Assembly (NCBI GenBank): GCA_934045905.1
Contig: OW203762.1
Location: forward strand, 16,214,345 to 16,278,344
DNA: 64,000 nt
Reading direction: 5' to 3'
Origin: Leuctra nigra
Lineage: Eukaryota > Arthropoda > Insecta > Plecoptera > Leuctridae
The number at the start of each line of letters is the position of its first letter. Within the stretch, counting starts at the first letter, position 1. The notes below the pieces were generated by a model. That model did no database searches. It had not been told where the DNA came from and was given only the letters and a program-made list of their open reading frames with translations. A program made the position numbers and the translations under genes. This document shows, piece by piece, positions 26,333-38,900 of this stretch.

Positions 26333-29300
26333 AATCACGAAGTTTTGAATTCCGTTGAAGTTCCCCGTTTGTAACCCGGTAACAATATTTTTAAAAACTT
26401 TCAACGACAAGTGTATTGTTGTGTTAAGGACATACTTGAGCATCACGCTAGTGTGTTTCAACAAGTTAAAACGTATCGAGCCTCGAACATCGCTTTCCCA
26501 GCATCCGAGCGTTAGTCTGAAGTTGATGGAAAGTTTCGAGTTTTTCCCGAAGAGTTGTGACAGCTCGAAACCCCAGCAATATTCCCGGTCATTTCGCAAG
26601 GTTCAGGTGGGAAAACCGCTGGTGGGAGAAGGTTACTCTGTGCGAGTAAACGTAAGATATAGAAAATAGATGATTTGGGATCGGGGGGGATTTGCGTCAG
26701 TGGGAATTGCGACCGGGATGTCTGGAGGAAACAGAGAGGTGAGGCCAGAGAGAGGAAAGAGGACGAATAGCGGATGACAGTTACAGAAAGGTGGAGATTA
26801 ATAGGTAGAAGGGTTGAAGGAGTTGTAAATAATCTATATATCGTGTTACGAATTGGTTTTAGAGCAAGGATTCAGGATGTAGGTCGAAGACAAATTAGTT
26901 GTATTTATCATTTTTGCAAAATAATATTTCCTGTGCCTTGATAAAATAAATTGTAGTTTTGAAAACATAATTTAAACCCGGAGACAATTTAGTCCTACTT
27001 ACGCTTCTAATTATTTTTAATATTTAAAAACACGAATCTATGCATGGTATTTAAATTTTAAATTACTTCAAAATTAAATATGTTTTAATATATTTAATTA
27101 AAATATTACAAATAATAATTACGCATCAGCTCATTGTCGTATTTTTTGTGGCGTGCTGATCAAATTTTATTTTAAATTTAACTTTAATTATTAGGGACTA
27201 CAATACTACTAGAAACCAATGAAATCTTAGCTTGAAACAGCAACGAAAGAAGCCGTATTAACACTACAACCCTTTTCAACAAAGCACCTTGTGTATTCGG
27301 CCCTTGTTGGCCATCAACCTCAAGTATTGATACAAAGTGTTTGTTTCGTCTACCAGCAAAAGTCGATGGCGAAAAGAACGGCGAAGCAAAATGAAAATGA
27401 CACGGAAAGCCGAGACACTTTTCCTCGTGCCACTTTGTTTTCGTAAAGCAGTTTTGCAGCTAAGTATGGTGTGACCGATATGGGCCCCCCGAGGAATGCT
27501 ATCAGTTTCCATAAGGCTCGCGTAACACTCCACGATGCCCGGGGACTTGGGAGTATTAGCAATCTTTCCGACCCATTTTTGGCTTCAGTTTTTCCCGTGA
27601 AAAAGTTAGGGGATCCGAAGATGGGTGTGGCGTAAAAAAAAGTTGGGGTGCCTAAACTACACTAAACTAGGAGAAAAAGGAGTTTAATGGTGAAAAGAAA
27701 GGAGCACGCATCGATCTATGAGATGCTGCCCCTTGGAGACACATTATCTCTCCCCCCCCCCCCCCCCACCTATAGAGCGTGCTTTACCGCGCCCGAAATG
27801 TCCGCCTGGCCTTTATCGTAGCATTACGTGTGACAGTGAAAACCTGTGCTAAATTCCGCGGGGTTCCTCTTTAACAGAGCCACGTATCTCGAATGCAGGA
27901 CTCGAAAAGCACCTGTAGAATTAATGAAATCGTCATCTTGTCCAGATTGACATTGAATGGGATTGTGTGACGTCACCAACGCCCCCCTGCGTGACAGAAG
28001 ACGATGAGTTGACTTTAAGGACCTGTGGAACTTCATGTATTTCGGATCAGCCAGATGGGAGGCCCTGAATTTAGGAGACAGATAATGTGATTACCACGTA
28101 GCAGTTTAGTTTAATGGAATGTTTGTGTATCGAGCAACTTATTTTCCCGTTCGGAAGATGAATTACCTGACAAAAGTGGATCGAACGAAATTGGCTAATT
28201 ATTGTGAAGTTCTCGTATTATACGTTGTTCATGTTTATGGGCCATGAAAGAAGACTCCTCAAAATTTCCTTAACAAATTTACTTAGGTACTGTGCATTAA
28301 AATTTAGTATTTTGGATGGTAGATATACCAAGTTATTATAAAGTAGGTATGTAGATTCACAACGGTAATGATTTTAGTTTGACAGCTTATCCTTTGTTCA
28401 CCCATGACCGTAAAATGACCTCTGTTATTGGTGTCTTTGATGCTCAAAGGAGGCATCAGGTGACAATTATCGCAAATTACTCAGCAAAGTGTGAACTCAT
28501 TGAATGACAGGTCTTATTATGACTCAACTCATTGATTTTAAACCGCTCACAGTTAATTCCATTCAAGCAAGTACTTAGTGCGAAATTCCTGTTATACAAC
28601 CCTTTGACCCTTTATGTAAATTAACTTGCGAAAAAAACCACCGGTCAAGTTAAATAGGTTTGTAAAACCGTTGATAAGTGGATTACCTCCGTTGATAAAA
28701 TATCGTTCGTTTTTTGTGTATATCCAATGGCTTTCTAATTCTCTTTGCATGTCACTGAAGACTTCACAAATCGCAGAACATCGAACTGGGTGAAATACGC
28801 CGTGAGCTGAAATATTATACACTGGGAAATATTAACAATTGATGGAAAATGTCAAAGACGATTTGACAGTTTCTACTTCCACTCTTCGAAGTCGGATGTT
28901 GTCGAGCTGGAGGCGGCTGTTGCTGATTTGTCGCGCGAGTCATGACCTTGGAAAACAGCAGCAATAGGCTTTCAACTTTCACTCGAGTATGCAACGAGCC
29001 TATGGCAATTGTGAATGATAGCGACAAAATGCGAAAGGTTAAGAGTCGAACTCGCAGGTGAATTCAGGAGATAACATTTCCTTAAAATGATGACATAACT
29101 TTTGTACTACCTACCTACTCAAATTATACACAGTGTGAAAAATATATTACCTAGCTTTCGGCAGAAAATTCGACGCCCACTTCTTAGTATGGTATTATTG
29201 CCCCAATACGACACAAAGGGAACATTTAACCTTTACGTCGAGTTTAAGTCGGTGTTATTTCAAAGTTCGACTAAAAATAGCTACATCAGCAGTTTTTCAC

Positions 29301-29721
29301 ATTGTAAATAATTTTAATAACTCAAAGTTACGACGATATCATGGTATTATTCCCTCCAGAATTTACTTCGGAGTACCGTTATAATCGTATTTGTCAGTTA
29401 ATATTAGTGAACCCATTGAAAACATCATCCTATACTCTTTAATGGAAATGATTTCATGATAACGGTAATGATTTACCTGGCAATAATTACTGGCATTACT
29501 GGCTGTTGTATCGTTTAGCTCTTACATTGTACAAGCTTGGGATCCAGGAATACAACCTAGAGGGATTACTTCTGTTGGCAATATGGAAATTTTTATATAA
29601 ATATCTTGTATTTTCATTGTTCCACTAAATCTGTACTAATTTGTGAACCAATTTGAGGGATATAATTTAAAAAAATTGCTATGTAGGTAATTTTTTTTTT
29701 CTTATTTTGTTCAAAATTTTT

Positions 29722-29760
29722 ATCCTCAGGAGCTTAGTGCTTCAAGGCGTGACTCGTGAC
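29722..29760 (+). pseudogene. Exon 5 fragment at distal edge of array
   Basis: ATCCTCAGGAGC followed by GTGCTTCAAGGCGTGAC corresponds to the middle of exon 5 (ATCCTCAGCACC ... GTGCTCCAAGGCGTGAC) with a short deletion. It marks the 5' edge of the 40-bp array and shows that the array arose by duplicating exon 5. Confidence 0.6.
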
Positions 29761-30122
29761 AAGTGTGTCTGTGTGTCTAGAGTGTCATGTGACGCGTGAC
29801 AAATGTGTATGTGTGTCTAGAGTGTCATGTGACGCGTGACAAGTGTGTCTGTGTGTCTAGGGTGTCATGTGACGCGTGACAAGTGTGTCCGTGTGTCTAG
29901 GGTGTCATGTGACGCGTGACAAGTGTGTCTGTGTGTCTAGAGTGTCATGTGACGCGTGACAAGTGTGTCTGTGTGTCTAGGGTGTCATGTGACGCGTGAC
30001 AAGTGTGTCTGTGTGTCTAGAGTGTCATGTGACGCGTGACAAGTGTGTCCGTGTGTCTAGGGTGTCATGTGACGCGTGACAAGTGTGTCTGTGTGTCTAG
30101 AGTGTCATGTGACGCGTGACAA
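29761..30122 (+). repeat. Exon 5 acceptor-derived minisatellite, 40-bp unit
   Basis: Nine 40-bp units lie head to tail. Each has a T/G run ending in TCTAG (a copy of the exon 5 acceptor TGTGTCTAG), then RGTGTC-TGTGACGCGTGAC. The latter fuses the first bases of exon 5 to a later exon 5 segment through the shared GTGACGC. Units differ at only a few positions. The array continues after the inserted element at 32298. Confidence 0.85.
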
Positions 30123-30627
30123 CCCAGCAAACACAAGAGTGCACGCCTTGTATCATTTTTGTACCTTCATGCGGTGTTGTATTTGTGTTGTACAAAAGTT
30201 ACTGGGCCGGCAAAATCATGTCCCGAAAATATGCACATTTTCCATCATGTACAGCGTGCACCAACCCAGTTGCGGACCAGCATCTTTCTTGCACAAAACC
30301 AACTGCCATGAAAGATACCTCGCCGTTAACTTACTTGCACTAATCTTGCAGCCATGAAAGGCACACTCCCAAAACCGGGCGTGCATCGTCCGTGCGGATT
30401 GTGTGCACAAAATTTGCGCCAACGAAACGGCATCTTTCTTGCACTTGCTCTTTCGCATGTAAAACGCTAGTTCCAAAATTAGCTACGGTGATCGCTACTA
30501 GTTCATGTTGCCGTATTTAAAACAAACATTATAGTATTCAAAATCGAAAAAATTATCTCGTTTTATACAAGGAGGTAGTTTGTATTGTGTGATAGAAGAC
30601 ATTGCAATTAGTACATGAAAGACAATT

Positions 30628-30735
30628 TTATGAGACATACACTGGATTCGAACTCCGGTCGTCGATTTGGCGCGCTCCCGATGTATCCACTCCTCCACGG
30701 TGACGATGGAGCTTCGAGGGTGAAATAAGACATTT
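30628..30735 (-). repeat. tRNA-like (SINE-type) segment
   Basis: On the minus strand GTGGAGGAGTGGATACATCG resembles a pol III A box, and GGAGTTCGAATCC matches a B box about 35 bp later. It does not fold into a credible tRNA, so it is read as a SINE head carried inside the larger element. Confidence 0.4.
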
Positions 30736-31431
30736 GACTGGCGAGCGAGCGCGAGCGATCGTACGACACAATTCTGATACAAAACGGGTACCTACTGCTG
30801 GGGCACTCCAATACCGCGCAATTCAATTTGTTTAAAAGAATGCATTAAATATCATAGTATTTTCAATTTCCTCATCAATTTTATCATCAAATAATTTTTT
30901 ATGTTATTAATTTGTACAGTGCAAAGAAATTAATATAATGAGCATAACAAATAAAATGTGTTCATAATTAAAACATCCCGTTAAAATATTGATACATGAA
31001 ATTATTATATACGTCATGACAGTCCAATTCATACTTATATAATTAATTTTATATTTAAGTAACATTGAAATACTTGATTTCTTGTGGATGACCGTATACA
31101 ATATTTGTACCACGCCGGCACCATTGCGTGCACTTTTCGTGCACTTTATATTTAAAATGCTCATTTTGAAGACTTATTGCGAGTATTAACTGAAAAAAAC
31201 ACACGGACATGTATTGGGATGTGAAATAATACAACTGATATAGATTAGAATTGATTTCGCATAGATATATTCACGTTTTCTTTATTTTATATTTTCGCTT
31301 TAAATTATCTAAACACATCCATAGCGTGACTATACAGATTGGGTAGGCAAGAAAGTGGAACGAATAACAGCGTTGTACAACACTGGGCCAGCAATGGTTT
31401 TGCATGTTTCCGATAGAGTTGTTTCGCAACG

Positions 31432-32108
31432 CAAGAAACATGCACTCCTGTTGATACCAGCCCAGCATTGTTGAGTGCACTCCTTGTGTGTATACAATAA
31501 ACATGCACGTCGGTCAACACCGGCCCGGTATTGTTGCGCGTGCAGCTTCTGGTATGCAAGAAACATACACGTCGGTCAACACTGGCCCGGTATTGTTGCG
31601 CTTGCAGTATTTCTGTATACAAGAAACATACACGTCGGTCAACACTGGCCCGGTGTCGTTGCGTGTGTAGTTTTTCGGTATACAAGAAACATGCACGTCG
31701 GTAGACACTGGCCCGGTATTGTTGCGCGTGCAGCTTCTGGTATGCAAGAAACATACACGTCGGTAGACACTGGCCCGGCATTGTTGCGCGTGTAGTTATT
31801 GGTATACAAGAAACATGCACGTCGGTAGACACTGGCCCGGTATTGTTGCGCGTGCAGCTTCTGGTATGCAAGAAACATACACGTCGGTAGACACTGGCCC
31901 GGCATTGTTGCGCGTGTAGTTTTTGGTATACAAGAAAAATGCACGTCGGTAGACACTGGCCCGGTATTGTTGCGCGTGCAGCTTCTGGTATGCAAGAAAC
32001 ATACACGTCGGTAGACACTGGCCCGGTATTGTTGCGCGTGCAGCTTTTGGTATGCAAGAAACATACACGTCGGTATACACTGGCCCGGTATTGTCGCGCG
32101 TGCAAATA
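31432..32108. repeat. 62-bp minisatellite inside the CCCAGCAAACAC element
   Basis: About eleven units of 62-64 bp: CAAGAAACATACACGTCGGT, then AGACACTGGCCCGGTATTG and TTGCGCGTGCAGCTTCTGGT. None of the three minus-strand frames has a stop in the unit, which produces a 318-codon open frame at 31305-32261. Because 62 is not a multiple of three, that frame cycles through all three readings of the same DNA, so it is not taken as a gene. Confidence 0.85.
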
Positions 32109-32297
32109 AATTGCAGTGTTGTACGCGGGTACAGGCCCAGCATACAAAAGGTACACTCTCTGAAGGTGCAATTTATGTGTGTAGACGAACAGATATCTTT
32201 CTTGTATCAACCGTACAACGCCCAACACTTTCCTTGCACATGATGCGTCGGGAAGGCACAATTAAGGTACAAAGCGTGCAGTGCTGTGTTTGCTGGG

Positions 32298-32489
32298 AAG
32301 TGTGTCTGTGTGTCTAGAGTGTCTTGTGACGCGTGTCTGTGTGTCTAGGGTGTCGTCGTGACGCAGAACGTGTCGTCGGGCGTGATCCTCAGCACCAGAA
32401 GTCTCGTGCTTCAAGGCGTGACGCGTGACAAGCGTGTCTGTGTGTCTAGGGTGTCTTGTGACGCGTGACAAGCGTGTCTGTGTGTCTAG
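32298..32489 (+). repeat. Array remainder and duplicated exon 5 start (pseudo-exon)
   Basis: After the inserted element the array resumes and ends at the true acceptor. It contains a second acceptor (TGTGTCTAG ending at 32348) followed by a copy of the first ~78 nt of exon 5. The two acceptors are 141 nt apart, in frame, but reading from the first meets TGA within the following repeat units. The upstream acceptor is therefore a decoy for productive mRNA. Confidence 0.8.
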
Positions 32490-32649
32490 GGTGTCGTGGT
32501 GACGCAGAACGTGTCGTCGGGCGTGATCCTCAGCACCAGAAGTCTCGTGCTCCAAGGCGTGACGCGTCACAGCAGCGGGAAGTACACGTGTCTGGCGGCC
32601 AACTCACGTGGAGAGACGACGAGCTACGTTGTCAAGCTACGGGTTCAAT
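32490..32649 (+). CDS. side-like: Side-family gene, visible exon 5 (second half of Ig4)
   Basis: Acceptor TGTGTCTAG ends at 32489 and donor GTAAGT begins at 32650. Phase 0 in, phase 1 out (160 nt). The peptide reads GVVVTQNVSSGVILSTRSLV, then RHSSGKYTCLAANSRGET. It provides the second Ig cysteine with the KYTCLAANSRGE box, strongly conserved in Side and many IgSF adhesion proteins. This start was preferred to the in-frame decoy at 32349 because only it stays open. GTGACGC occurs twice within the exon (32499-32505 and 32559-32565); these repeats bound the unit amplified upstream. Confidence 0.9.
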
Positions 32650-32885
32650 GTAAGTACTGAATGCAAACAACAGTCGACACTTGAAGTTTAAACTGCATGT
32701 TCAGCGGAAGAACAATTTGAATTGATTTATGTTGAGGGGATCGTCGGTGCATGCCAAAAGGGGGCGGTCTTTCTTATTAGTCTTGTATTAGATTGTGCAA
32801 AGTGTGCCATGTGCCCTTTTTTAGGTCAACAAAAGCTTATGATAAATATTAACTGTTATAATTTGAGTATTAACTTTGGATGATA

Positions 32886-32967
32886 CAGGGGAAAAACGGT
32901 ATAGGGAACGATTCATTTGATCCAATTCGAAGAAAAACGTGTCTGAAAAGTGATCGTTTTTCCCCTG
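32886..32967. mobile_element. 82-bp TA MITE, CAGGGGAAAAACG family
   Basis: CAGGGGAAAAACG and CGTTTTTCCCCTG face each other across 82 bp and are flanked by TA on both sides (32884-32885, 32968-32969). Related copies lie at 43896 and 63746. Confidence 0.65.
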
Positions 32968-35735
32968 TAGTACGCTTCATTTGGTTATATTGATTAATAA
33001 CTATTTGGTAAGGCTATATGCTCGTTCCTTCTTAAAGATATTCCGTAAAGAAAATATTTATCAATGTTCGAAACTTGCCGTATCCATTTTTTGCATAAAA
33101 TGTGTCAACAAATAATTTCTCAAATATGTAAACTAATATTTGAAGAGTTTTCGCCGCAACCCAACCAAAGAAAAGCAATAGTTTTCTTTGAGTTATAAAA
33201 TACTAAACCCACGCAAACGAATTAACTGCTTGTAATATAACATCTCGAACACATTTTATCGTCAATAAAACGTCAGAAATCAATAAAATCACTCCAATAA
33301 CTTTCAAAATAGCAACGTCGAGAACCGTTATAAACTTTCGTTATCTTACCTTAAACTTAGAATGTGTTCTCTCACATTCCAAATATAAATTATTGTTCAT
33401 ATTTCATTAATTCTGCATTGGCCACGCATTCAAGTAAAATGTCCGCCAAGCAAACGCCTTCTCTCTCTATTCAAAGAATATCTTTTCCTTCCATTGAACC
33501 GATCGTTTCAGATTGGAATTCCTTTCACGCCGACGAAAATATGACCATAACTATCGTAGTGGGTTATAAAATCCTCTTCCTAAACGTGTAGTGAAGTCGA
33601 ACAAGTGAATCTGGCCTGATTTCAATGGAAAACCTTGGTACAGCGTCTGGAAGTGATAGCTAAGGCGGTGTGTGATAAGGGCTTGGTGTTGGGGGGTGGG
33701 TGGAGAGGGTGGTAGAGGACCCTGGGGGTTCATTGTGTGGCTAAAGTGTGCCCAACCAAGCGGGACGTGTTCACGGGGGCACCGCCACAAAAGCATGGTA
33801 GGAGGGGGGGAAGGAAGGGAGACGCCGCAGACCACATTTTAGGAACGAACTTCCTTTTATAATGCGAATGAATGGAGTCGGGTGCATTTCTCGCGACGTA
33901 TTTCTCGACCACAATGACGGAATCACGCCCAGAAGATCGAGTTGAAGTAGTTGAGTCATTTCACTGGGAGCGAACATAGTGCAGTGTGAAGAGAATCAAT
34001 TAATTGTTCGCTGATCTTGACGGGGACATCTGGGGTAAGAGCTGAAAGTGACGCGGAGAAAGTGGGTTTTCAATGTCAATATGTTTCAATTTGTTGCCGG
34101 ATAATTTGAACATTAATTTTAATGCGAAAAAAAACGCTTATGCCAGTGAGTATTCTTCATATTTCACATTAGAACAGTGTAAATCGTTTACCAAATTATT
34201 TAATTACATTATTTTTGTTTTATTTTTCTAATTTGATATTGAATTGTTCGCTTAGGTCTTCGTAACAAGAAATTACAAGAACAAGAAGTCGTAACAAGAA
34301 CAATCTTCGTTGTTTTCATGATGTCTTTGCCCTCTAGTGGCATACATTCTCTTAGAAAGATGACTTAGTGGCTAAGTAGTATGTGAGGCTCTCGTGAGCA
34401 AGTATACTGGAAAAAAATACATTTTATGGAAGATTTTATTTTCTACATACAGTTAGTAAATAATCACTAGAATACACATCTAGGACCTGAGAAAATCCTG
34501 ATATACCGGTATAGATTTTCCGGGGCCGATGGGCAATCGAAGTTAATTCCATTGTTTATGAGGTTTCCAAGCAACTTCGCTGCAGAACTTTATATCTCTA
34601 ACATCGAAACTTGTACATTACAAACTCCCGTTCCTCCAAACACGTTGAGAAAAACACATCAACAAATGAATGAATGTGTATCTTGGCTGGCTCGATTGCA
34701 GGTGAACTTCCACGAAAGCTCTTCAATCATTATCAATGACTCTGATCAAGCTCTCTGCCTCGGCTTTTGTTATCATGGTCGTTAATCCTCCGGCGGATAA
34801 CGACCGCCCGACGGTGCTTCATTCATTGTCTCCGCCCTGATCACACTTAATCACTGATGGAAGACATAAATTGCTCTTCCTTCCTTGGGCTTCGAGTCAG
34901 CGTTATTGTTCAATATTCACATTCATTATTATCAGCTGCTTCTCTGCAAGGATCAGCTTGCCGGTTTTAATCAAGCGAGATCTTTGTCAAATATCAAACC
35001 GGCTTCGACTGTTTCACCAAGAATGGAGTTCAGTAATCATGAAGTTCATTCATATGTGAACAATGTTACGTATTTTCATGTAGGAATGAGTTCGTAGAAG
35101 ACATTTTGGGACGTGGAGGAGCAAAAACAGAAATATTCACTCGTGTCCTGACAGTTTGTGATTTTAACAATAACCGTATGTGATCGCTGAAATGTGAGTT
35201 GTTTTATTTGTAATTTTATAAGTTGTCTCCATTCATAGAGTTTGTAATTTGTGTATTGATTGAATGCTATTGACCAGGTCGTTAAGCGCCAAAAATTAAA
35301 TCAATTAATACAAATAACAGTTTGGTTCTAAAAGCTACGTATCGAAAACCCGAACAAAATTTTAAGAATGTAGATTAATGGTACACGAAGGAATTTTTTC
35401 AGATAATTATCAATGTTACATACTGTAATAGTGGTACATGTAGATAATTGAGGATATAAAGGAATAAAAGTACTTTCCTGATTTTTCCGTAAATGAATTT
35501 CATCTGACATTGACAGTTTGTAATGAATGAGAAAGTTTTCTAATATTGAGTTTAATTATATTTCATTCACCCCTGATGATGTAAGCATTCGTAGACGAAA
35601 GGCTGACCAGAAAAAATTTATATCCAGAAAATCTTTAAAAATCCAAATTGGATATGTTTTTGCACATATGGTGGTGGTTTTTAGAAGTTGCACTGTTCCT
35701 GCAACTTATCAAACTTATCTTATAATGCGACGGAT

Positions 35736-35778
35736 GAATGATTATGATGATTATGATGATGATGATTATGATGATTAT
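35736..35778 (+). repeat. (GATGATTAT) microsatellite
   Basis: Imperfect GAT/GATTAT repeats over about 43 bp. Confidence 0.7.
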
Positions 35779-35794
35779 TAAGAATGCCTAAGGA

Positions 35795-35960
35795 TGGAAC
35801 ATGCTAATTTGGTTGCTGCCAATAATTTAGGACACGTTCCTAGCATTTGCCTTTTGATTAAAGGAAACCACGGAAATTCCTCAGCGGACGCTATCGGGAA
35901 TCGAACCCTGAATCTCCGAATTAAAAGTCCAGATCGTTACTTCCTAAGCAAGCTTGCTCC
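35795..35960 (-). mobile_element. tRNA-derived SINE, minus-strand copy
   Basis: On the minus strand AAGTAACGATCTGGACTT, then GGAGATTCAGGGTTCGATTC and GCAAATGCTAGGAACGTG, align in order with the copy at 55272. The GGTTCGATTCC box is a pol III B box. Confidence 0.6.
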
Positions 35961-38900
35961 GTGGTTAGCTGCTTGAAGTTTGTCTCGTTTTTTTTCTTTC
36001 TTTAAAATGAGCACCCTAGTTTTATCGTTAAATTGTGAACCTTGATACTAGAGTTACGTATCAATGAAAAATAAAAATTTAAGGTTATCGTGTAAGTTGT
36101 TTGACCTGGGAAATAGCTTATAAAACATTAGTTAATTAAAGAAGTTTCAAAAGAAGATACTAATTCGTTCCAATTAGTTAAGTTTCGTCTGTTTCAATAC
36201 TTACTTTCAAAGTGACTGCTTTTTAACTTAGTACTGGTCTTATTGATACAGAAATCTTTTCAAATTGACTTTGATCGCCCAGTTAAATTATGTCTTAACT
36301 TTCCGACTTCCTATACAGAGCGTAGAGTACAGAATACTTGGTATTAAACCAAACTTGAGCAGCAACTCAGCAAAGATAACTTTACTCTGGCTCCGGGTTT
36401 TTCCTGTGAGAAAGTTTCCTTGGCTTGGCTTTGGCAGCATCTGTCTAGTGCTGCAGTCTGGTGATAATTTCAGATAATTAGAGACCGGTGTGAAACAAAA
36501 GGGAAGTGGCAGCGGTGGTGGGACTCCATGAATGGATAAAGTTATTCATTGGAATCCCACGTTTAATCTAAAAACGACTCAGACTAAGATTTCCGAAGCA
36601 CATTCAAGAAAGTACAGGTAGAAGTTTAGTTTAGAGATCGAATAAAATACAGAATTTCTCCTTTAAAACTTTAACGAAGTATCTTTCTGAATTATTGATG
36701 CCATTTCGCGCAATTAATTACCATATAAATCATTAAACGTTCATTAAAAATCGCGTTAAATTAATGAAGTGTATTCTGATGGCTGTAATTAAAAATTCCA
36801 TTCTATTTTAAAACAGATTAATGACAGGTACTTTGTGAAAAGTGCCTATATACAGTAGACTAGGATAATAATTAGATGTCTTAATGGCACCATGGCTATA
36901 GATAGACGAACGTTCCTATTTTATGATCCATTACATGTTTGATGTCCTTGATAAATACTGAGTCACATAAACCGATTGTAAAAACCTCCGTCGGGCGTGA
37001 CCTGGTCCCGAATTTGACGAGTTTTCCAGGTGCCTCCCTCCGGCCCCGGATGACGTAATAACCGGCTCCATCGCGATGCTGCTCAAGATCAAGTAAGCGA
37101 TGTCCCGAGTTGTAAATCTACAAGAGGTCTCAGGATGTTTACAACCAGGCATCGATCAACTTAACGGCGGAAATTTGTGAGCCTGTGTGGAGGAGATATG
37201 CGTTATTATAAATTTCCCGTGGAGTGGAAGGCAAGAAAAAAAAGTATCAACGTCGCGAAAAGATCACAATTTGTTCCTCCGTGCTTAGGTTTTAAAAAGA
37301 AGAAGAGGATTGCTCTATAAATCTTGCGTGAAAACATATTAAAAGCTATTCATCAAGATCGTTCCCTTGTTAGTTCATCATAACACCTTATCAATATTGA
37401 AGTTCGTTTACATTCCATTAGACCTCGCTGGATTAGTAAAGTCACGTCGAGCTCTTATTGGAGGAGCGGAACGAGCTTACACGCACGGCACCTCCACCGA
37501 GAATTCTTCTACACGACAGAAGAAAAGGCTTAGCGGTAATGCGACTTACACAAAAGAAAAACTAAATTAAATTTTCCCGAAGCTATGCTCTTGGTATAGC
37601 TATAGCTTTACGAGTGATTCTATAGCCAGCGAGGCAGTTTCCTTGCAAGATCGCTTGAAATTGTATCGGCGAATGTGTTCACTGCTGTAAAACTAAGAGG
37701 ATAACCCACTTGGGAATTCCGTTCGCCGCTCAGCCAAACACCATCTTCTGCTAATCACAGTGGCTCCGGCGAAACATCATTTGCTGCGCGCCAAACTTCA
37801 AACCCAGCACGATGAAACCAATTACTAGGGTGTCATATTATTTACATTTCCCATGTATATACGCGCGGGAGTGACGCCAGTTTGCAGACAACGTTTTCGC
37901 TTATCTCACATACTTTTATATGATTAAATTTAGGAAAAAGGGGTTCTTGAATAGAATACACGACATAACTATAAGCGTTGCTCATAAGTTTCTTGTCCAA
38001 TAACGGGTAAAAGGTTTCTTTTTGTGGATCAATATGAACAATATTTCAAATACAACAAAAAACTCATAAAAGAAACCTCTTTGGTATTTTTTCCTCGTTC
38101 CGTTGTCAAACTAATTGTGGTTGGAGTGTGCAGGTCATATTAGTTCGATACTTTTCCGTCACAACAAGGCTCTAATCAAGATGGATGCGCTCGTCACTGA
38201 GAGTTATCTGATGGAAGATATAGGACGTGTTCAGTTAACTTGTTATCCGTGGCGCTGCAGAATGTCCGATAGCCGTGCAGTAATAGAATTAAAATTAGAC
38301 ATTTGTCACATCGGTCTTATAATAAGCTGAAAATTTGCACAAATGTTTTTCGCACCCTAACACATCCACCATTCAAAAAAAAACAAAAAAACTTCACCGG
38401 AAGCCACCCCCAAAAAATATAAACAAAAAATTATGGACGTCCAGGGAACCCGGCCATTTCAAACATACAATGCGTTATCCACGAAAGTAATTGGAATAAA
38501 ATTATGAAAAAAATACAATACACCAAAAACATATTGGCGAAGACATTGGTGCAGATGTCATTGGCCAAAATCTTTTTGTTTTGATTGTATGCATTTTTGA
38601 ACACATTTTTGAACTGCAATTTTTTTGACCGCGCTTATTTTGTATTTTAATCGTTTGAGTAACATTTCTCGCGATGACCTATTATTTATTTGGGTGGAAA
38701 ATGAAGAGTATATATCCATGAAGTTTTGTGAATTTTTTGAGATTTATTGGACGCGATCTTATTAGTGAAATGGTATTTTTAGTTCGCGGAAGTTTTTTCT
38801 TGTCCCGCTGCGCCTGACCTGGCAACACACTGCGCTAGTAGTACGTATGCGTTTGGTTTGGAAGGTTCGCAATACAAATTACATCATAACTGATAACTTT

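Larger units (their letters stand above)
30123..32297. mobile_element. CCCAGCAAACAC-ended element inserted in the array
   Basis: The left end CCCAGCAAACACAAGAGTGC and the right end (reverse complement CCCAGCAAACACAGCACTGC) form a terminal inverted repeat that continues imperfectly for about 30 bp. The 40-bp array is interrupted exactly here, and AA occurs on both sides (30121-30122, 32298-32299), so the target duplication is AA. It contains a tRNA-like box on the minus strand and a 62-bp minisatellite. I cannot assign a superfamily, and no transposase is visible. Confidence 0.7.
24524..32489 (+). other. Intron 4 of the Side-family gene
   Basis: An 8.0 kb phase 0 intron. It contains the Helentron-like copy 25459-26332 and then, from 29722 to its 3' end, the exon-derived minisatellite split by the CCCAGCAAACAC element. 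The stretch 26340-29720 is AT-rich, has a C-run near 27752, and shows nothing else assignable. Confidence 0.75.

Noticed and set aside
29761..30122. CRISPR-like repeat array
   Set aside because: The units are directly contiguous without unique spacers, derive from a neighbouring exon, and the DNA is eukaryotic.
31305..32261. 318-codon minus-strand open frame, the longest in the window
   Set aside because: It is made of the 62-bp minisatellite, which has no minus-strand stop in any frame. The frame cycles through all three readings, so it carries no protein-like constraint.
32349..32430. Exon 5 starting at the upstream acceptor
   Set aside because: Although in frame, the reading passes into repeat units and stops at TGA before the real acceptor.
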